NCBI GenBank assembly: GCA_029959085.1
Contig: JARWIR010000027.1
Location: forward strand, 6,634,001 to 6,698,000
Origin: Nemophila menziesii
Lineage: Eukaryota > Streptophyta > Magnoliopsida > Boraginales > Hydrophyllaceae
DNA length: 64,000 nucleotides
Direction: 5' to 3'
Notes under the pieces: generated by a model
What the model saw: the letters and a program-made list of their open reading frames with translations, nothing else
Database searches by the model: none
What the model was told of the DNA's origin: nothing
Position numbers and translations under genes: made by a program
Shown: positions 12,614-22,475 of the stretch, in pieces
Layout of the letters: every line of letters begins with the position of its first letter
How positions within the stretch are numbered: the first letter of the stretch is position 1

Positions 12614-13323
12614 TTACCTCGCCTTATCGACATTCCAAGATGGGATTTGCTGGATTTTCTTTAATTTCTTGAGGAGTGTTATAATGTACTCCTTTTCTTC
12701 TTTTGAAAGTTGCGTAATTACTCTCAAAACTTCCATGATCCAAGCATTGTCAATATTGTTACTCATTCTAAACTCACGTGTTTCTTTATCACCCAACTTC
12801 TTATTCGATTTCCGATCAAGACACGTGATCATAGTAGGATATTGCATTAAATAACGACATGGGAGAGCTCGAAAATCGTATCACCTCCTCATAGATCAAC
12901 TGTGCCACATCCTTTTCTTCTTCTCACAAAATACAATTCATAAAAAGAACGTCTTTTTTAGAACGTCTTACCATTAGCGTAGACCAACCCAATCTTTCTT
13001 GAATCTCCAAGAATCTATTATACTCTCTTGTACCAACTTCTTCTTCAAATACATTCTCATAAGCAAAAGGTAGTTCCTTTAATTATTCATTTGGGAAAGC
13101 TATCATGGCCATTGAAGCTTTCTCTTTTTCTTTGGGGTGTAGGGTCTTCGATCTGTATATGTTGTGTTGTCTTCTTCACTAAAGTTGGAACCTCTTTGCC
13201 CATTGAATCAAACACAACATGCTTACCTCTCTTCTCTTGACTTGTTTTACCCTTTGAATTGGAACTAGACTTTTTCTTACTTGATTTCTTCTCAATAGAA
13301 TCCAATACCTTGTTTTTCTTCAT
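12614..13323 (-). pseudogene. A ORF3 remnant (internally deleted)
   Basis: On the minus strand it begins MKKNKVLDSIEKKSSKKKSS at 13323, a Lys/Ser-rich N terminus, and stays open for 78 codons. Past a stop the frame resumes with residues resembling ELPFAYE and LGWSTLMVRRS. It then jumps to the C-terminal part MQYPTMITCLDRKSNKKLG (12847) and MSNNIDNAWIMEVLRVITQL. Compared with ORF3 of E (62506-63616), the middle, including the VRGK region, is deleted. B carries the same deletion. The ORF lies where envelope-like or other extra ORFs sit in Athila/Tat elements; no function is shown. Confidence 0.6.
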
Positions 13324-13740
13324 CTCACTTACAGTAGATAATGTTTATGTTCTCTTAATCATCTCAATTGACCCCCAACTCAAAGCTTTAACCACTCTTG
13401 AAATTTGAAACTCTTGATTATTGGTTGTACAAGCTTTATTTGTGTTAGGAAAGATGTTTTGATGATGATTCTCTATGTGGGTAAGATGGATTCTTCACGG
13501 ATTGGTATGGATTTAAGAATTTGTAGGATGAAGTTCTGGAATTTAAGCTTTTTATTCTTGGATTCAAGGTGTTTTGGTATGACATGGGTAGTTGAATCTT
13601 CTTTGTAATGATGTGGAGAACGGATTGGATGTGTTTTCATGGTGATTGGGTAGTGATTTGATGATTAGGGAAGGTTTGATGAAGCTTCAATGGAGTTGGG
13701 AGAGGTTTGGGGAAGAAGGAGAAGCTTAAGGATTGAAAAA

Positions 13741-13815
13741 TTCGTAATAGAGTAACCTCCTCTCCCTTATAACCTGAAAAATGCGAAAATTTCCTCTCTC
13801 CAGCAGGTGTGGGCG
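13741..13815 (-). promoter_or_regulatory. A putative internal promoter core before ORF3
   Basis: On the minus strand TTATAAGGG (13766-13774) lies about 40 bp downstream of the last palindrome pair. It is followed by a pyrimidine-rich leader. B has the same TTATAAGGG at 22028-22036, E has TTTATTAAAAGGG at 52644-52656, and F has TATATATA at 56944-56951. The position is conserved; promoter activity is inferred only. Confidence 0.35.
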
Positions 13816-14274
13816 GTATACCGGCCATAGGGTCCGGTATACCGGAGCTTTGGTTCTTCCAGGTCCATGTTACGTCAAAATACCCGAGATAAGAACACGT
13901 GGGCACGGGTGTGGTCTGTGCGGTATACCGGAGATATATCCCGGTATACCGGAGCTGCTTGCTTTCGAAATTCTACCTCTCGGCATAGAACACGTGGTGA
14001 CACCTCGTGGGCTCGGGTATGACCTGCGGTATACCGCCGGTGAGGTCCGGTATACCGGTGTTGTGACTTGAATTTTCCAAATAAATTCATTTTTTATTTT
14101 ATCTCCAAATCAGTTTTTCTCCACTCCATTGGATAGATCTTGAAAAAATATGTGATTTAGACTCAAGAAAAAGTGAAATCCGATACACAAGCGCAAAGTT
14201 TTGCCAGTTCGAAGTTTTTGTTAAATTTCTCGCGGTGATAGGTGCGGTGCACCGCAAATACCTGCGGTGTACCG
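13814..14274. repeat. A paired-palindrome array
   Basis: The self-complementary decamer CGGTATACCG occurs at 13814, 13835, 13921, 13942, 14027 and 14048. Variants CGGTGCACCG and CGGTGTACCG are at 14245 and 14265. Spacing within pairs is 21, 21, 21 and 20 bp. The first three pairs are 106-107 bp apart, and the fourth is 218 bp further, about two periods. Between pairs lie two CACGTG boxes (13896 and 13991), each within AACACGTGG. The array is noncoding and sits between the integrase-tail ORF and ORF3. Confidence 0.92.
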
Positions 14275-14455
14275 GGAAAAGTCATGTCCAACCATTTTTA
14301 ACTCCAAAAATTTTCACCCCAAACTCGAACCCTTGCATACCTACACACCAGAAATACTTATACCTTTCTTATTACTGCAATATGCACTAAAAAACACATA
14401 AACTCACTAAAACGAACAAAAACATAAATACCTACAAACATAAAAGAATGTGGCA

Positions 14456-14504
14456 TGTCTCCCAAGAGCACTTTTGTTTAACGTCATTAAGTTTGACGTG
14501 TTAC
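14456..14504 (-). promoter_or_regulatory. A conserved post-ORF motif
   Basis: Just after the stop codon the minus strand reads GGTAACACGTCAAACTTAAT, then GACGTTAAACAAAAGTGCTC and TTGGGAG. The same block follows the main ORF in B, E and F. The ACGTCAAACTTAATGACGT part is an imperfect palindrome that could fold. Similar TTAAAC...GCTTGTTGGGAGGCAACCC blocks are known downstream of pol in Athila/Tat-type elements. Confidence 0.75.
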
Positions 14505-14509
14505 CTCGA

Positions 14510-15700
14510 TTACGATTGACGAAATTTCCACCCCTTGCCTCTAATTCCCACGAACTTTTCAGCTCGATTCTTCATAATCATGGATGGTGTCATCCATGAA
14601 TTCGTGGGTAGAGGTTCATCTGGTGGTAACTCTAGTTCATTTGTGGCATTACACTCCTCTGACAATCCATTCATTTCTTCAGTTTTTAAACTTCGTTTGT
14701 TAGAAAGAATGTCCTTGATGAACTTACGATATTTTGACATTCTTGTGAAAGCTTCTACAACCGGGATGTTGATCTTCAACTCGTTCACCATGTCAAGGAA
14801 CTTCTTGAATTCTTTTTCATTGTTCTGGTTTCTGACACGTTACGGGAATGGTGGAGGAGGACGTGTATTTGTTACCACTGGGCTCTCTTTCTTTTCTGCT
14901 GTCTTCTCTGGGACACTTGTTTGTTCAGTTACCTCTTCCACCTTGTTTTCAATTGTTTCTTCAACCACTTTTTCAGGAATAGAGGTTGGTTCTGGTTCTA
15001 CTCTAGGTGGAGGTAATTGTTTTTCACTTCTTAATTCAACTGCATGACAAACACTGTCTTCTGGAGCACGGGTATCACTTGGGAGTTGCCTTTTTGCAAA
15101 TATTTGAAGTTTATTCACCATTTGTGACATGGTATGCTCAATATTCTTAAGCGCCTTGGATGAGTTTTGGCTTCTTTTCTCCCTTTCTTCTATTAAGTTC
15201 ATTATCTTAACCATGCTTGAATTCAAACTCGAAGGTTGCTCTTGTATGGGTTGCTGCATTGAATAAAAAAGTGGTTCTTGATAAGCTTCATTATAAATCG
15301 GCGCTTCTTGATAGATAGGTTGTGGAGGATAATAAGATTGTGGTCGTGGTTGATAATAAGTCTGTTGATTTCCGACCCAATTATAATTATGTGGGGGCTG
15401 ATAATCAGCGTAATTTCCTTGAGATTGATAATAACCATCATAATAATGGTTTCTTTGATAAGGTATGAAGGAAATTGAAGCTGAATTATTCATGCAAGAT
15501 TCCCACGAGTGATCTCTTGCTCCACAACTAGGACATGAAGGTGAGGTATGTACTAGATTTCTCTGAGCTAGTTTTCGCGCTTGTTCCCATAATTCCTCAA
15601 GTTGTTGGTTTAACTCTTTGAGCTTTAGATATTCTAAAGTCTCTTTTTGTTTTTCTGATTTAATCGGCCAACATCTCTTGGTTTCAAGAACGTACTCCAT
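14510..15700 (-). pseudogene. A Gag zinc-knuckle / integrase-tail fusion ORF (one nonsense change)
   Basis: A single frame of 397 codons from ATG at 15700 to the stop at 14510, broken only by TAA at 14840. Residues 1-50 are a coiled, charged helix (LKLKELNQQLEELWEQARKL). A CCHC knuckle follows (CPSCGARDHSWESC). Next is a Tyr/Gln/Pro-rich low-complexity stretch of about 80 residues (YYQSQGNY, YYQPRPQSYYPPQP). A second helix (IMNLIEEREKRSQN), a proline/acidic stretch and the pre-protease Gag segment (NELKINIPVVEAF) come after it. The last 30 residues (NSWMTPSMIMKN...RGKGWKFRQS) resemble the integrase C-terminal tail in F (SSWQGPFKVTRV...AKGCKFRVS). The capsid half of Gag, protease, RT and integrase core are missing. 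Copy B has no stop at this codon, so the ancestor was probably open throughout. Confidence 0.8.
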
Positions 15701-15861
15701 AATTAGCTTCTGTAGGATCTAATAATACGAAACTTCCCTTTCCTAAAAAATCTGCTCTTGCCTGAAAAAAAACCTGTAAAACACAAACTAAAAAGAAAAG
15801 ATTAAAATAGAACTAACTAAAATAAAAGCACTAGATAATTGCACAAGGACTAACGATGTAG

Positions 15862-15880
15862 TCCCCGGCAGCGGCGCCAA
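15862..15880 (-). promoter_or_regulatory. A primer binding site (Asp tRNA type)
   Basis: On the minus strand TTGGCGCCGCTGCCGGGGA lies a few bases downstream of the 5' LTR, as in Athila/Tat-group elements. It would pair with the 3' end of tRNA-Asp. Confidence 0.88.
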
Positions 15881-15885
15881 AAACT

Positions 15886-17347
15886 TGGTGTCGCCTAAGG
15901 TGTGATAAAATAATGATATAAATAAGTGCAAATAAACACCTTAAGCTGAGCACGGTTCTGCAAGTATACAAATCGTATGCAAGTTTTAATGAATAAGTAG
16001 AATTCGTTCATCAGGGACTACGAAGGTTAAGAAGAACTTATGCAAATATTCAAGTGCAGATATGAGAGTTAGAACAGATAATACGCAAGTAGAAAGAAGA
16101 GAAAGATAGATTTTTATTTGGTTTTTAAATAATTAAACTAAACTAATAAATTAAAGACAGAAAATAAATAAAAGAAAGGAAAAGAAAATAGTATGAAAGT
16201 TTAGCTTGAGTAATTAGCATGTAATCCCCACTAGTTTTGCCGTTCTAAACATGTAAGGTATGAATCATGTAGTATTTCAATAGTTTGGTTTCAACTTCGC
16301 TAGGTAGTTTCAAATAGGGTTTACATGTGTCAATAAGAACCTAAGCAAACTATTCCTGCAATTAATAAAATAGCCATACACTAAACCATTGACTATCTAG
16401 TTAGGATGGGTTGTCAGATCAAACCTTATTCTAGACGTTATGTGCTAATTCCATAGTCAAATATACCGGTTATCTAACTACTATGATGGTAATCCTATAC
16501 GTTGTACATCATAAACAAAGAAATCAAAACATAAATTCAATCAAATTAGATAGATGTCAACCAAAACTAGGGTTCATACATATATGCTAAAACTCAAGCT
16601 AAATATAATTTAGTTCATACTAAAGAAAGAAAAGAAAAGAATTACAGAATTAAAGGTTGAAGAAGACATGATTGATGCACAGCTCCTTCCAGACTTCTCT
16701 TCTTGTGTTGTAGCTTCTTCCTGACCTTAAGGTTTGGTCAAGGATGATTTTCTAATGTTAAGAGGCTGTATTTATAGTGTATAGGTTGACCTAATTCGTT
16801 TTCTTGAAGGAAAAGGTAAATATGGGCTCCAAACCCAACTCAAATTCGTTGCCCAAAAACATGCAATCAGCCCCGTTTTTCTTTTTGTCCTAACAGCTTC
16901 AATATTTATCCGATTGATGCGTATGAGTACACCAAATTCATCGTCTTGGAATGATCTTCAACTTTTCTCTTGACCGTTTCTCCAAATTCCTCACCGAGTT
17001 TAAGATATAAGCTGATTTGTAGTCGTAGGTGCAGAAATTCAGATTTTAGGCAGCTTTTCCTTTTCCATGTTTTTAGCTTTTACTTCCTTATCTTCAATTT
17101 CCATGTTTATCTTCTTTACTTTAACTCTTTTTACCAACTTGGACTCTAATTAATTACCATATATCTCTAAAGCTTCACACTAAATAAATAATTAAACCCA
17201 ATATGCTCTAATAATAATAAATAATCAATTCAAGACACAAAATAGGAAAGTGTACTAAATCATGAGAAAATTGACCTATAAACTATTAAATACGCCTAAA
17301 ATAATGTCTCGGAAATAGATTTTATTATCACAAATGAGGAGACATCA
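15886..17347 (-). repeat. A 5' LTR
   Basis: 1462 bp, highly similar to 9626-11086. On the minus strand it opens TGATGTCTCC and has a TATA box CTATAAATA (plus coordinates 16769-16777), then the transcribed part, and ends GACACCA. Confidence 0.93.
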
Positions 17348-17840
17348 CTTACCATGCAGCCAATGAGGTAAGAGACTAAAACCGTTCGAAAGTAGATATA
17401 ATCGCCTGACGGGGTTTATAGTACCGTAGGATATCTCCTAAGTCCACCCTAACAGGGGTTAGGAGAGATTAGAGTCCCGACTAGCACAATAATATAAATT
17501 TAGCCCTTAAACAGAAGTATTAATTAGATAAGTTAGGTGAAACCCTTGCGAGACTTAAGTACTCCTTCTTTTCTTGCATCCAACTCATTTACTTGCTTTA
17601 TTTTCTTTTCAGTTAATTAATTTAGTATTAATTTTTATTGCATCTTTCAGTTTAGAAAACCAAAACAAAAATCTTATCAATTATTTTCCCGTTAAGCATT
17701 TATTCATACTAGAGTTGTAACTATTCATCCCTGCGAACGAAACCCGATTTATCGTAGTATTACTTGGACAACCGTGCACTTGCGGTATTGTGGTTCCTCT
17801 ATTTTATTTGTATTATTGTATAACACCCCAAGACCCACCA

Positions 17841-18508
17841 AGTTTAAGAAAATATTGGAGCAGACGGGAAGGTGGAGACCTGTAAAGCCTTTTTGGTTGC
17901 TAATGGGTTTAATCAAAAGGAAGGAATCGATTACGAGTAAACCTTTCCCCTTTAACAATGCTCAAAACTACTCAGATTCTACTTGCAATAGCTGCATATT
18001 ATGATTACGAGATATGGAAAATGGATGTGAAAACAACTTTCCTAAATGGGGAGCTCAAGGAGGATGTCTACATGACTCAGCCTAAGGGTTTCACATCTCC
18101 ATCTCATCCTAATAATATATGCAAACTTCAAAGATCCATTTAAGGGTTGAAGCAAGCGTCACAAAGCTAGAATCTTCTCTTCCATACAACAATAAAAGAG
18201 TTTGGTTTTGTAAGATGCGAAGAGGAGCCAGGTGTGTATAAAATGACTAATGGGAGTACAATCATATTCCTGATATTTTATGTAGATGACATTTTACTAT
18301 TAGGTAATGATATACCAGCAATGCAACAAACCAAGATTTGGTTATCTGACCAGTTCTCCATGAAGGATTTTGGAGATGCAGCTTACATTCTAGTAATCAA
18401 GATAATATAGAGATATATCAAAGAAGCTACTTGGACTATCTCAATCCTTATACATAGATACCATCTTAGAAATGGAAAATTACAATGAGGGTTATTTACC
18501 AATACGCT
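17841..18508 (+). pseudogene. COP1 pol remnant, part 2: reverse transcriptase
   Basis: This continues the reverse transcriptase cut at 8559. GADGKVETCKAFLVANGFNQ reads from about 17856 after a one-base shift. Then come WKMDVKTTFLNGELKEDVYM (about 18016), a stop where the family has YGLKQAS (near 18140), and the catalytic YVDD box at 18279-18290, which is intact. Downstream SDQFSMKDFGDA fits the thumb region. The segment ends where element B inserted (target ACGCT at 18504-18508). Confidence 0.88.
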
Positions 18509-20023
18509 TGATGTCTCCCCATTTGTGATGATTTATTATAAGTTGGAGACATCATTTTAGGTGTATTTATTAGAGTATAGGTTGAATTTATCATGATATA
18601 GTACACTTTCCTATTTTGTGTCTTGAATTGATTATTTATTATTTTTAGAGCATATTGGATTTAATTATTTATTTAGTGTGAAGCTTTAGAGATATATGGT
18701 AATTAATTAGAGTCCAAGTAAAAGTCTAAGAGCTAAAGGAAAGAAGATAAACATGGAAATTGGAGATAGAAGGAAACAGAGTTCAATTAGGAAAAGGAAA
18801 AGCTGTCTAATAAATCTGAATTTCTGCAGCTACGTCTAAAGAAGTGGTGATAACTCAAAAACTGAGTCGATTCTGGAAGATCCCTTTCATAGGGACGTAG
18901 ATAATTCCGTGATGATTCTTTTGACATTTTATAGGTAAAAACCGGTCAAGTAACGAAGAAGATATGGTAAAAACAAGTCAGCAGTAATAATCCTCATCTA
19001 TATACGAATTTGAGTTTAGCTAGGAGTCCATTACTTACCTTCTCCTTCAAGAAAACGAATTAGGTCTTCCTATACCCTATAAATACAGCCTCTTAACATT
19101 AGAAAAGAATCCTTGACCAAACCTTAAGGTCAGGAAGAAGCTATAACACAAGAAGAGAAGTCTGGAAGAAGATGTGCATCAATCATGTCTTCTTCAACCT
19201 TTAATTCTGTAATTCTTTTCTCTTCTTTTCTTAGTATGAACTAAATTCTATTTAGCTTGAGTTTTAGCATATATGTATGAACCCTAGTTTTGATTGACAT
19301 CTATCTAATTTGGGAATTTTATGTTTTAAATTGAATTATTGTTTTAATCTATGTTTATGTGTTTGGGTTTATGTTCTGTGTTCTTGTGGACTGTAGCCAT
19401 ATAGAATTACCATCTAGTAGTTAGGTCACCATTGACAAAGGTGTTCAATTACATGTTTAGCACATAACGTCTAGAATAAGGTTTAGATCTGACGAATCAA
19501 CCTAACTAGATAATCACCATGGTTTAGTGTATTGCTATTTTACCAATTGCGGGAACAGTTTGCTTAGGACTCCTTATTGACACAGGTAAACCCTATTTAA
19601 AACTACCTAGCGCAATTGGAACCGATTATTGAAATACTACATAATTCACCCTTACATGTTTAGAGCGGAAAAACTAGTGGGGATTATATGCTATTTACTC
19701 AAGCTAAACTTTCATACTATCTTCTTTTCTTTTCTTTTATTTATTTTCTATCTTTAGTTTATTAGTTTAATTTTCCTTTATTGAAAGTCAAATAAAATCA
19801 TATCTTTTTCTTCTTTAACCTTACGTATTATCTGTTCTATCTTTTATATCTGCACTTGAATAGTTGCATAAATTCTTCTTAACCTTCGTAGTCCCTGACG
19901 AATGAATCTTACTTATTCATTAAAACTTGCATACGATTTGTATACTTACAGAACCGTGCTCAGCTTAGGGTGTTTATTTGCACTTATTTATTACATTATT
20001 TTATCACACCTTAGGCAACACCA
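18509..20023 (+). repeat. B 5' LTR
   Basis: 1515 bp from TGATGTCTCC to CAACACCA. The first 10 bases form a perfect inverted repeat with GGAGACATCA at 18545-18554. A TATA box CTATAAATA is at 19077-19085. Confidence 0.93.
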
Positions 20024-20025
20024 AG

Positions 20026-20045
20026 TTTTTGGCGCCTCTGCCGGG
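20026..20045 (+). promoter_or_regulatory. B primer binding site (Asp tRNA type)
   Basis: TTTTGGCGCCTCTGCCGGGG follows the LTR by two bases. It differs from the A site by one base (TCT for GCT). Confidence 0.87.
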
Positions 20046-20208
20046 GACTACATCGTTAGTCCTTGTGCAATTATCTAGTGCTTTTATTTTAGTTAGTTCT
20101 ATTTTACGCTTTTCTTTTTAGTTTGTGTTTTATAGGTTTTTTTTCAGGCAAGAGCAGATTTTTTAGGAAAGGGAAGTTTCGTATTATTAGATCCTATAGA
20201 AGCTAATT

Positions 20209-21402
20209 ATGGAGTACGTTCTTGAAACCAAGAGAAGTTGGCCGATCAAATCAGAAAAACAAAAAGAGACTTTAGAATCTCTAAAGCTCAAAGAGTTAAA
20301 CCAACAACTTGAGGAATTACGAGAACAAGCGCGAAAACTAGCTAAGAGAAATCTAGTACATACCTCACCTTCATGTCCTAGTTGTGGAGCAAGAGATCAC
20401 TCGTGGGAATATTGCATGAATAATCCAGCTTCAATTTCCTTCATACCTTATCAAAGAAACCATTATTATGATGGTTATTATCAATCTCAAGGAAATTACG
20501 CTGATTATCAGCCCCCACAGAATTACAATTGGGTCGGAAATCAACAGACATATTATCAACCGCGACCACAATCTTATTATCCTCGACAACCTATCTATCA
20601 AGAAGCGCCGATTTATAATGAAGCTTATCAAGAACCACTTTCTTATTCAATGCAGCAAACCATACAAGAGCAACCTTCGAGTTTGACTTCAAGCATGGCT
20701 AAGATAATGAACTTAATAGAAGAAAGGGAGCAAAGAAGCCAAAACTCATCCAAGGCGCTTAAGAATATTGAGCATACCATATCACAAATGGTGAATAAAC
20801 TTCAAATATTTGCAAAAAGGCAACTCACAAGTGATACTCGTGCTCCAGAAGATAATGTTTGTCATGCAGTTGAATTAAGAAGTGGAAAACAATTACCTCC
20901 ACCTAGAGTAGAACCACAACCAACCTCTATTCCTGAAAAAGTGGTTGAAGAAACAATTAAAACCAAGGTTGAAGAGGTAATTGAACAAAAAAGTGTCCCA
21001 GAAAAGACACATGAAAAGAAAGAGAGCCTGGTGATAACCAACACACGTCCTCCTCCTCCGCCATTCCCGTCACGTGTCAGAAATTAGAACAATGAAAAAG
21101 AATTCAAGAAGTTTCTTGACATAGTGAACGAGTTAAATATTAACATCCCGTTGGTAGAAGCTCTCACAAGAAAGTCAAAATATCGTAAGTTCATGAAGGA
21201 AATTCTTTCTAACAAACAGAGTTTAGAAACCGAAGAGATGAATGGATTGCCAGAGGAGTGTAATGCTACAAATAAAATAGAGTTACCACTAGATAAACCT
21301 CTACCCACAAAATCTTGGATGGCACCATCCATGATTATGAAGAATCAAGCTGAAAAGTTCGTGGGAATTAGAGGTAAGGGATGGAAATTTCGTCAATTGT
21401 AA
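20209..21402 (+). pseudogene. B Gag zinc-knuckle / integrase-tail fusion ORF (one nonsense change)
   Basis: A frame of 398 codons from ATG at 20209, interrupted only by TAG at 21085-21087, where A has CAG. The plan is as in A: charged helix, CCHC knuckle (CPSCGARDHSWEYC), Tyr/Gln/Pro-rich segment, helix KIMNLIEEREQRSQN, acidic linker, NINIPLVEALTRKSKYRKFM, and the integrase-like tail KSWMAPSMIMKN...GIRGKGWKFRQL. The start region (DPTEA just upstream of the ATG, then a segment like ME-x-x-x-ET-x-RSWP) corresponds to mid-Gag of E (50045-50110). The capsid part was thus deleted between the leader and this point. The preserved frame over about 300 codons in two old copies is notable. Confidence 0.8.
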
Positions 21403-21404
21403 TC

Positions 21405-21462
21405 AAGGTAACGCGTCTAACTTTGAAAGAAGTTAAACAAAAGTGCTATACGGGAGACAACT
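21405..21462 (+). promoter_or_regulatory. B conserved post-ORF motif
   Basis: GGTAACGCGTCTAACTTTG, then AAGTTAAACAAAAGTGCTAT and ACGGGAGACAA. It is nearly identical to the block after the integrase tail in E (52094-52150) and related to those in A and F. Confidence 0.75.
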
Positions 21463-21599
21463 CGTAGTTTCTTTTATGTTTTTAGGTTTTTAATTTAATT
21501 TTAGTTTAGTTTTTTTTAGTTGATATTGCATATTTGAGAAAGGTATTAGTATTTTTGATGCTTAGGTATTGGAGAAATCGAGTTCGCGCGCCTTAGCCC

Positions 21600-21986
21600 C
21601 GGTATACCGCAGAGGAGAAAACCCGTAATACGGGTAGGTGACTCGGGTTTTATGTCGAGAGTAAAAAACGAAGAAGATCAGCTCCGGTATACCGCCCACA
21701 CCCGCTGTGTTGAAAAAAAAAATTTGGACACAATCTGAGAAAACTTCGGCAAGTCATATATTTGCGCTCGGATGTCGGAATCAGGTAATCTTTGAGCCTA
21801 AACTGCATAACTTTTCGAGATCTAGCTGTTGCGGAGGTTTTCGTTCACGACCGGTATACCAGCCAGAACTCCGGTATGCCGGCGAAAAAAACCCGTAATA
21901 CGGGTAGGAGGCTCGGGTTTTATGCCAAGAGGAAAAATTTCAAGAGCTCCAACTCCGGTATACCAGGCCCTACGGCCGGTATACCG
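21600..21986. repeat. B paired-palindrome array
   Basis: CGGTATACCG or one-base variants occur at 21600, 21685, 21852, 21872, 21956 and 21977. The last two pairs have spacings of 20 and 21 bp and are 104 bp apart. The first two sites have lost a recognisable partner. A second near-palindrome, ACCCGTAATACGGGT, is at about 21620 and 21891. It recurs in F as ACCCGTATTACGGGT. Confidence 0.88.
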
Positions 21987-22027
21987 CCCGACACTGCTGG
22001 AGAGAGGAAATTTTCGCGTTTTTCAGG

Positions 22028-22036
22028 TTATAAGGG
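22028..22036 (+). promoter_or_regulatory. B TATA-like box before ORF3
   Basis: TTATAAGGG lies 42 bp after the last palindrome, with a pyrimidine-rich leader (CTTCTCCTTCTTCCCC) downstream. It is placed as in A. Promoter function is inferred. Confidence 0.35.
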
Positions 22037-22414
22037 TGAGGAGGTTGCTCTATTACGAATTTTTCAATCCTTAAGCTTCTCCTTCTTCCCCAAACCTCTC
22101 CCAACTCCATGGAAGCTTCATAAAACCTTCCCTAATCATCAAAACACTTCACAGTCACCATAAAAACACATCCAATCCTTTCTCCACATCATTACAAAGA
22201 AGATTCAACCACCCAAATTATACCAAAACAAATTGAATCCCAGAATCAAAAGCTTAAATTTCAGAAATTCATCCTACAATTTCTTAAATCTATACCAATA
22301 TTGAAGAATCCATCTTACCCATATAGAGAATCCTCATCAGATCACCTTTCCTAACCCAAATAAAGCTTGCACAACCAATAATCAAGAGTTTCAAATTTCA
22401 AGAGTGGTTAAAGC

Positions 22415-22428
22415 TTTGAGTTGGGGGT
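22415..22428 (+). promoter_or_regulatory. B internal polypurine-like motif 1
   Basis: TTTGAGTTGGGGGT, identical to the polypurine tract at 24677-24690. It lies just before the ORF3 start. Confidence 0.6.
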
Positions 22429-22475
22429 CAATTGAGATGATTAAGAGAACATAAACATTATCTACTGTAAGGGAG

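Larger units (their letters stand above)
9626..17347 (-). mobile_element. A: non-autonomous Athila/Tat-like gypsy element
   Basis: 7722 bp with LTRs of 1461 and 1462 bp, flanked by a perfect 5-bp duplication CTTAC (9621-9625 and 17348-17352). On the minus strand the order is 5' LTR, Asp-tRNA-type primer site, a Gag zinc-knuckle/integrase-tail ORF, palindrome array, ORF3 remnant, long 3' noncoding part, polypurine tract, 3' LTR. There is no protease, reverse transcriptase or integrase core, so it depends on enzymes from elsewhere. It shares the same deletions with element B and is the same subfamily. It inserted into solo LTR C. Confidence 0.93.
8560..17840 (+). mobile_element. C: solo LTR of a gypsy element, split by element A
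   Basis: The two parts, 8560-9625 and 17353-17840, make about 1554 bp. The left end TGAGGTCTCC and the nearby GGAAACATCATTTTAGGTG match the start of the F and B LTRs. The right part has the paired 'ctgacgggg' and 'aggggttaggag' blocks also seen in the F and E LTRs. It ends in CCACCA with no primer binding site after it, and copia coding sequence resumes at once. A single LTR is therefore present, as expected after unequal recombination. Flanks GTGTT and AGTTT are at best an imperfect duplication. A TATA-like TTATAAATAG is near 9119. Confidence 0.75.

Noticed and set aside
13814..14274. Regularly spaced palindromes as a CRISPR array
   Set aside because: The repeats are 10-12 bp, come in pairs, lie in a plant retrotransposon and have no cas genes.
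21792..22163. ORFs across the palindrome arrays (A, B, F) as proteins
   Set aside because: The frames differ among elements and the shared PVYR/TGIP-like peptides are translations of CCGGTATACCGG. The arrays are better explained as noncoding.
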